A stretch of 64,000 nt of DNA. Origin: Dactylonectria macrodidyma. Taxonomy: Eukaryota > Ascomycota > Sordariomycetes > Hypocreales > Nectriaceae. The notes under the pieces were generated by a model that saw only the letters and a program-made list of their open reading frames with translations, was not told the origin of the DNA and did not search any database. Shown here piece after piece: positions 59,020 through 64,000 of the stretch. Location of the stretch: positions 4,216,001 to 4,280,000 of the forward strand of contig JAGMUV010000003.1 of NCBI GenBank assembly GCA_020744425.1, read 5' to 3'. Both the position numbers and the translations under genes were made by a program. Each line of letters opens with the position of its first letter. Position 1 is the first letter of the stretch.

Positions 59020-60215
59020 TCAAGCCACCGGATCCTTCGCCGAAGCTGGTGCAACCGACGCGAGATTAATACCATACCGATCCCTAATCCAATTGATCCT
59101 TTCCTGGCAGCCCTCAACTTGTTGACCGGTACTCCAAGGGCTCGTTATCACAGAAGCAAGGGGCCAGATTAGGTAATGCAGGATCGCAACTTTCGGTTGT
59201 GGCACTGTAAGAGGAACTCCCCCTCTACTGACTTCATCAACCAAGTACGGCAAGCTAGCACAAATCATGCCACTCAGCTTCTTTAGTTGCAGTTCTATTA
59301 GTGGCGCCGAGCTTTCGGCTAGATGTGTGTCCGGAGTCACTATATTGCTGGCTTGGTCCAGTCGGACCAGTGCAAGACAGCAGAACAAGAAGTTTGCAAA
59401 GAACAAGATCAGTATCGCCTGGTAGAGTGTATCAATGCATGCCACCCATCTAGAAGCAAAGATTATGGTTGGATCGTCTTGGCCAGCCTGGCCTTCATCC
59501 ATTATCTGATGAGGCATCGATCGGCGGGAGTGTAAGGCAGCAATATCCGATAGTTCCGATTGAATAACTATTGCCTGCTGAATGACTAGCCTGAGTATCC
59601 GCCGATGCTCAGTTGGATTGAAGAGCGGTTCTTCTGGAGTGGTAAGGCTATTCGAGGCCCTATAGAACTGAACTATACGAGCAACGACCACGGCGATGCG
59701 TATCGCAAGGTTACTTGCATCCACGATTGTGTCAGGAATGGCCAGGCAGTCAAAACTACCCTTTCCAGTAAGTGGAGGAATTTGCTGCACGTCTTCTTAG
59801 TACATGTGCGGCAAACAGCGAAAAGCGACCAATTCACCAGTTCTGGAAGGAGCTTCTATCGTCCTTGCTGAGTATTCATCGACCTAGAACTTTATAAAGC
59901 TTGGAAATGCCGACCATGTGGATTTCTTTCGCGTTTAGCCTTGGCAATCAATATACTAAGAAAGCTGTTAATCAAGATATAGGACCAGCAGTAGCAGACC
60001 TCTGGATGCAAAAAGTCTCATCAAAGATAACTTGTTGCTGGTGATTTGCGGTTGAAATGGCGTGGATGCTCGCAAGATAATATTGGGATAGTTCATTCAT
60101 TACTGAAAAAAAAATCTCGTCTACACAAGCTGTCGGGTCCGAGCATGCGTTGCGCAATACTGAGATGAAGTTGTCAAGAACCTGAGTGATTGATTGCAGG
60201 CGGCCAATGCACTAC
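59020..60215 (-). pseudogene. Regulator-like remnant lacking a DNA-binding domain
   Basis: A 256-codon frame (59790-59020) and an upstream piece (about 60215-59972) on the minus strand. The large piece ends with VAILHYLIWPLASVITSPWS and GQQVEGCQERINWIRDRYGI, a pattern typical of the C terminus of fungal Zn2Cys6 factors. The upstream piece (CIGRLQSITQVLDNF, DEIFFSVMNELSQYYLAS) reads like the middle of such a protein but ends at a stop. The frames could not be spliced together, and no zinc cluster or start is found upstream to 60880. A working gene with unusual introns is possible but less likely. Confidence 0.4.
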
Positions 60216-60883
60216 TTTAACTTGACATCAAACCGGGCGTTATGTACCCCTGTCCCAATAGCATGGAGGCTTGGTCGCAAGATTTTAGACAAGGGGTCGC
60301 TCAGACCCTCTTCCTTTACAGGGCTGACAAGAGGCAGAGATAAACTGAGTGCTCAGAATCTACTTCTAAGTTGGCTGCCCATTCCATTTAGGTAATCAAC
60401 TGACATATTGCGAAATACCCCTGACAGCAAGCATAGCCTATCCGGCAGTCCTGTGAGCAGCGATCTTCAAAGGTAAACAGTCTGCATGATACCTTTATTT
60501 CTTGTTTTCTTTGGTGAACCCCATATCATTTACAGCTTTCTCATCTATGCGCTGCATCAAGTCCGTGTCGATCGATGGAGGCGGTGGAGGCGATAGAGGC
60601 GGAGGGGGAGGAGGATACTTTCGCTTTCTTGGAGCTCTGTTACACTCAGTCAATCACTGTTGGTGCGTGAAAGGTTGGGTCGCGATATTTGTATGGCCAG
60701 CCAAGGTTGTTGGTTTATGAATACGTACGAGATATGGCAAATATATGAATTTCAACAGACCAAAAGCGCCCAGCCCAAGTCCTAATACCGGTGGTAAACT
60801 GCATTTGAGAAGAATGTTCAGTGATAAGCTCAACAAGCAAACCCTGGCCATCTACCGCCCCGTAGGAGATTAGTTTGTCCAGA
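60216..60883. other. Possible small minus-strand gene, unresolved
   Basis: From an ATG at 60851 the minus strand encodes a hydrophobic stretch (MARVCLLSLSLNILLKCSL, VLGLGLGAFGLLKFIYLPYL) ending at a GTACGT donor near 60730. After an AACAG acceptor near 60640 a proline-rich frame (RKRKYPPPPPPLSPPPPP, then TDLMQRIDEKAVNDMGF) runs to a TAA near 60494. Together they resemble a small membrane protein, but the two pieces are not in the same phase with this splice pair, so the model is incomplete. Confidence 0.3.
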
Positions 60884-61903
60884 CTAGGCGTCTGATGCCA
60901 ATCGACGATGATCCCCTGAAATCGGGCCTAATTTCAAACCATAACTGTTGCCGCTTTGAGCGAGAATGGCGGTAATCTCGGCCGGGTGTATCCAGTTGAA
61001 CAATATCATGACAAGCAACATCAGGATGGCGTCGAATATGTATAGGTACACTTCATGCTGAAGCAAATACCCGTTAAAGCCCTGAAGGTACTCGGCCGCC
61101 CTAAAAACGGATCGTACCATAATGAACAAACTGCCTATATAAAGCACCCTCATGTGCTTTTTCCAGGGCATTGCATGGGAACGCCCAGTCGGAGACCGAC
61201 GGATGGACCGGTGGAATGCTACAGCAATTATGATAAAAACGCCAAAGCAAATGAGTTGGACGAAGAGACCGGCAATGATGACTTTTGCACCGTTATCTAA
61301 GGCTTCCAAAGTGCCGGAAGATTGGTAGCCACCACCTGAGTTTCTTCGTCAGCGTGTCTTCTTTTAAACACACAGAAAACATAGGGGTAAACCACCTACC
61401 GCCACCTTGAAGGATGAAAGAGAGGACATCCCCAGAGACAAAAATCTTGGTCAACCACTTCTTCTGAACAAGGACATGCCCCTCGCCGTCCACCATGATG
61501 ACAATCCTGCTTAGCTCCATATAGATCGTAGCAGCGAAGAGGGCGGGTGCGACTAGCAGAAGAATAGACTGCATGATGTAGGGACCGAGCGTCCAGTTGG
61601 GGCTTTCGTCACCAGATTTAGACCGAGCCGCGTACCCAATGACTTCAACTGCAAAAAAACGATTAGCGTTAGTTCATGTAAGCCTACTCCCAGAAGAGCC
61701 AAGTTTTACTTACAGATACCACCAACGACTAGTGGAATCATGAACCAACATCGTGCCCTGAATAACTGCCAGATATGCAACAGAGTAGTCCCAAGGAAGA
61801 GCAGCGCAAATATTACACCGCCAGCTATCGTTGGATCGTAGTGATAAAGGTTGAACGTGTCGTCTGCACTAGCAGCTGGTGCATCTCGGTGGAGAAGATA
61901 CAT
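60884..61903 (-). CDS. RTA1-like seven-helix membrane protein
   Basis: Fungus-specific RTA1/RSB1-type lipid-translocating exporter family protein of about 296 residues. Exons: 61903-61714, 61648-61400, 61335-60884; introns of 65 and 64 bp. About seven hydrophobic helices are visible. The family hallmarks are the EVIGYAAR segment restored across intron 1, TIYMELSRIV, FVSGDVLSFILQGGGGG restored across intron 2, and VRSVFRAAEYLQGFNGYLL followed by EVYLYIFDAILMLLVMILFN. Yeast relatives give resistance to 7-aminocholesterol or export sphingoid bases at the plasma membrane (family knowledge). Substrate here is unknown. It stands near Upc2-like factors and next to a second RTA1 gene on the same strand. 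Confidence 0.93.
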
Positions 61904-63743
61904 GGTGTCTGAGACAGTCTAGGAAAGGGCTGACTGGAGAGCAAAGAGAGAACCAAAATCAGTTGGCGGTGATGGAAGCAGGATATGTATATGCGTCTAA
62001 TGCTCTGGGTAAAAGAAGGAAGAGATGAAATGTAACGTAGGAGCGAACAGGCGCAAAGTAGCGATGTGGAAAACGAAACTAGAGATGATGAAGAGGCTGA
62101 AGAGAGACAAGATGTGAAATGGCATTTAAGCATGACTATATCTTCAAAATCAAAGCAGAAAAGGGGTTTAATAAGACATCCGGTTTGTTGGCTAATGGCG
62201 GGGCGGCAGAGGTTGTCGCTGTTCCTGTGAGGATGCCTTGCGTGAGCCGAAACACGGATTCAGGCTAGCGCGGATCAGGTGTTGTTCATGCGATTGCAAG
62301 ATTCTCGTTTCTCGTTTAGTGTGGGTTCGAACCTCGTTCAACCTCGTTCTGTGCCCCTAGTCAGAGTATCAATACCGAGGGGTTAGGGATAATCCCGAAA
62401 CGCGGGCCCTAGAAAGGACCGGAAATTTATCGAAATGCGCCTCAATAAACGCGTGTCATCTCGGTCCGCGGGTGATAAAAATATACACTCGCGGAGCTGC
62501 ATCGCCTTACGAGGTTAGGCCTCCCGGGCGGAATGAATTTCATTGGTAAATGTGGAGCTGGCCATGGCAACGAGATGGATTCTCAAATCTAGGTCATTGA
62601 AAGGCCCTCTTTGTCCCGTCCAGACTAGAAGCGCATATTCTACAGGTCTCATTGCCTTACCTCCGTCTCCTTATCGCACTCAAGTTGGTGAAAACACGAG
62701 ATGAGTAAGTTTTTGCTGTTCTCATCACCTTAGTGAAGGGCATCGGTCTTATCTCTAGGGCTCGGGAAGTACGGCTGTATCTCCCCTTCACTGAATCGAC
62801 TGTGCCTTGCAGCGCCCCGTCCATGGACCTTGGATTCGAGAATCTCTCGTTAGAAGTTGTAGAAGATTAGGCTTGTTCCGTTCGTTACTTCGTCATCGGC
62901 TCAGCTTCTGGAATACGAGTCCAGAATTGTCAACTTCCGTCGGCGAGAAATGGTATGGTATGGTGTTCAGTTCAGCTCTAGAGAGACATCAACTACACCG
63001 CCGTCGATGCAGTACTCCAAAGTCGGTTGAGTTTCTCGAGTATGATTGATATTTCAATAACTTGGACCTCGCTGATAAGGCTATTTTGGAAACGGGCTCA
63101 AGTTACATTCACATCTAGTTTATGTATCCAAGGCACTGTCCAAACTTATGGCCACTGGCCATTTGATTACCCTGTTCCAATTCTTTGCAACCTTGTACCA
63201 TTTGTTGCCTATGAAATTGATGGCAATTCCTGGTCCTTAGTCACAAGGAATCAAATGCTTCAGCTGGCGATAAGAGATGGATCTCAGGCTCGTTCAAATA
63301 AATGATCTATACCTGGCATATCCTGAAGCTTTGTGACGAGACCTAGCAAAACTATGAGACGGTATTGTACGGCCATTTACAACGAAAGCAGAATACAAAT
63401 ATCACGGTTACAAGTTAGGGGCCGAGACAAAGAGCTTCAACCAACACGTATCCGTTCATCTTCTACTGGCTGTCTATCGACAAAAGTTACTGTCAAACTA
63501 ATCCCTATGTGAAGAAACTTATCCAGCACGCGTCACCACAAAACGAAAAATGGATCAGGAGTTTCAAAAACTTCTTTTAAATCGAAGAATAAAGAAAGAG
63601 TCCATATGGACATCGCAAAAAAATACCCTCTCGCTCTCATAAGGCGATCAGCCTCCCCTGTCCGCCTCCCTGAGCGCCCCTCGACGCTATGCGATAACAT
63701 CGGAATAGCTTGCGACCCTCATCGTATGCCGGCTCTTCATCAC
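61904..63743. other. Intergenic region between the two RTA1-like genes
   Basis: No gene supported. CTCGTTTAG at 62311-62319 and repeated TTCGAACCTCG/TTCAACCTCG words up to 62350 lie about 400 bp upstream of the first RTA1 start. A plus-strand frame at 62807-63049 and nearby MDLGFENLSLEVVED followed by a stop could be an F-box relict, but this is weak. Confidence 0.35.
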
Positions 63744-64000
63744 TTACTTCTTAATTCTCTGAAGATGTTCGACATACCAGATCAAGATGACCACCATGAC
63801 AATTGCCATCAAGAGAGTATCAAATATGTAAAGGAAAACCTCGTGAGAAATTAGATACCCATCGTTCCCCTGCAAGTACTCGACCACTCTGAAGATGCTC
63901 CGCAAAAGGATGATGACACTTGACGTGTACAGGACGTAGAGGTAGCGAGTCCACGGTATTTCGCCTCGAGATGCTCTGGGCGTTGGGTCGTTGTATAACC
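63744..64000 (-). CDS. RTA1-like protein, C-terminal part (cut by window end)
   Basis: The 5' part lies beyond the window. The visible ~84 codons cover helices 5 to 7: IPWTRYLYVLYTSSVIILLR, SIFRVVEYLQGNDGYLISHE and VFLYIFDTLLMAIVMVV. These align well with the neighbouring RTA1-like protein (RVLYIGSLFIMVRSVFRAAE). The frame ends with WYVEHLQRIKK and a TAA at 63746-63744. Alternatively the GTATGT after ILIW may be a splice donor and the gene would extend further, since family members usually have N/H-HP here. Same strand as the first RTA1 gene, so a tandem duplication is likely. Confidence 0.8.
   Translation of the reverse strand, partial: LYNDPTPRASRGEIPWTRYLYVLYTSSVIILLRSIFRVVEYLQGNDGYLISHEVFLYIFDTLLMAIVMVVILIWYVEHLQRIKK

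Noticed and set aside
62326..62337. GGTTCGAACC-like T-loop resembling a second tRNA
   Set aside because: No acceptor or anticodon stems can be formed around it; it belongs to a run of repeated TTCGAACCTCG/TTCAACCTCG words.
1..64000. CRISPR array, prokaryotic operons or ribosome-binding sites
   Set aside because: The window is fungal nuclear DNA with spliceosomal introns; no regularly spaced direct repeats of the CRISPR type were seen.

Overview
The window is nuclear DNA of a filamentous ascomycete, most likely a Sordariomycete (possibly Hypocreales). The case rests on many 46-107 bp introns with GTRNGT donors and CTRAY-like branch points, on families largely confined to filamentous fungi (Zn2Cys6 regulators, RTA1-like and DUF3112-type membrane proteins, LaeA-like methyltransferases, Dal5-type MFS carriers), and on AT-saturated blocks resembling repeat-induced point mutation (RIP). 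I resolved exon-intron structures by hand from reading frame, splice sites and conserved motifs. The species is not known to me.

Layout. 1-2.7 kb: no gene supported. 2.7-8.5 kb: a Zn2Cys6 regulator diverges from a secreted serine beta-lactamase-like hydrolase, followed by a LaeA-like methyltransferase. 9.5-16 kb: a GPI-anchored secreted protein and two proteins of unknown family. 16-19 kb is gene-poor. 19-22 kb: an intradiol (hydroxyquinol/catechol) dioxygenase and a nitronate monooxygenase in the same orientation, a possible aromatic/nitro-compound catabolic pair. 23.2-23.9 kb: a five-exon ADF/cofilin with 6-nt and 11-nt exons. 26-31.4 kb: a six-exon gene of about 1,700 codons and unknown function. 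32.5 kb: an intron-containing tRNA-Gly(GCC).

33-43 kb is regulator-rich: two Zn2Cys6 factors and one double C2H2 plus fungal_trans factor, interleaved with an F-box/DUF7730-like protein and a DUF3112-like seven-helix membrane protein. 43.8-44.7 kb holds fragments of a possible degraded gene, and 45.5-47.1 kb a Dal5-type MFS permease.

47.5-64 kb shows the clearest genome-defence and duplication signatures. It contains an ankyrin pseudogene with a RIP-type TAG stop, an AT-only block, and two diverging paralogous Upc2-like Zn2Cys6 factors (48.4-49.8 and 57.2-58.5 kb) on either side of a secreted GH3 beta-glucosidase. It also holds a TA-flanked inverted-repeat transposon remnant (54.6-55.5 kb), a regulator remnant, and two RTA1-like genes, the second cut by the window end. 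A TAAACGA/TCGTTTA motif clusters between these genes. A sterol/lipid-stress island controlled by the duplicated regulators is a plausible but untested reading.
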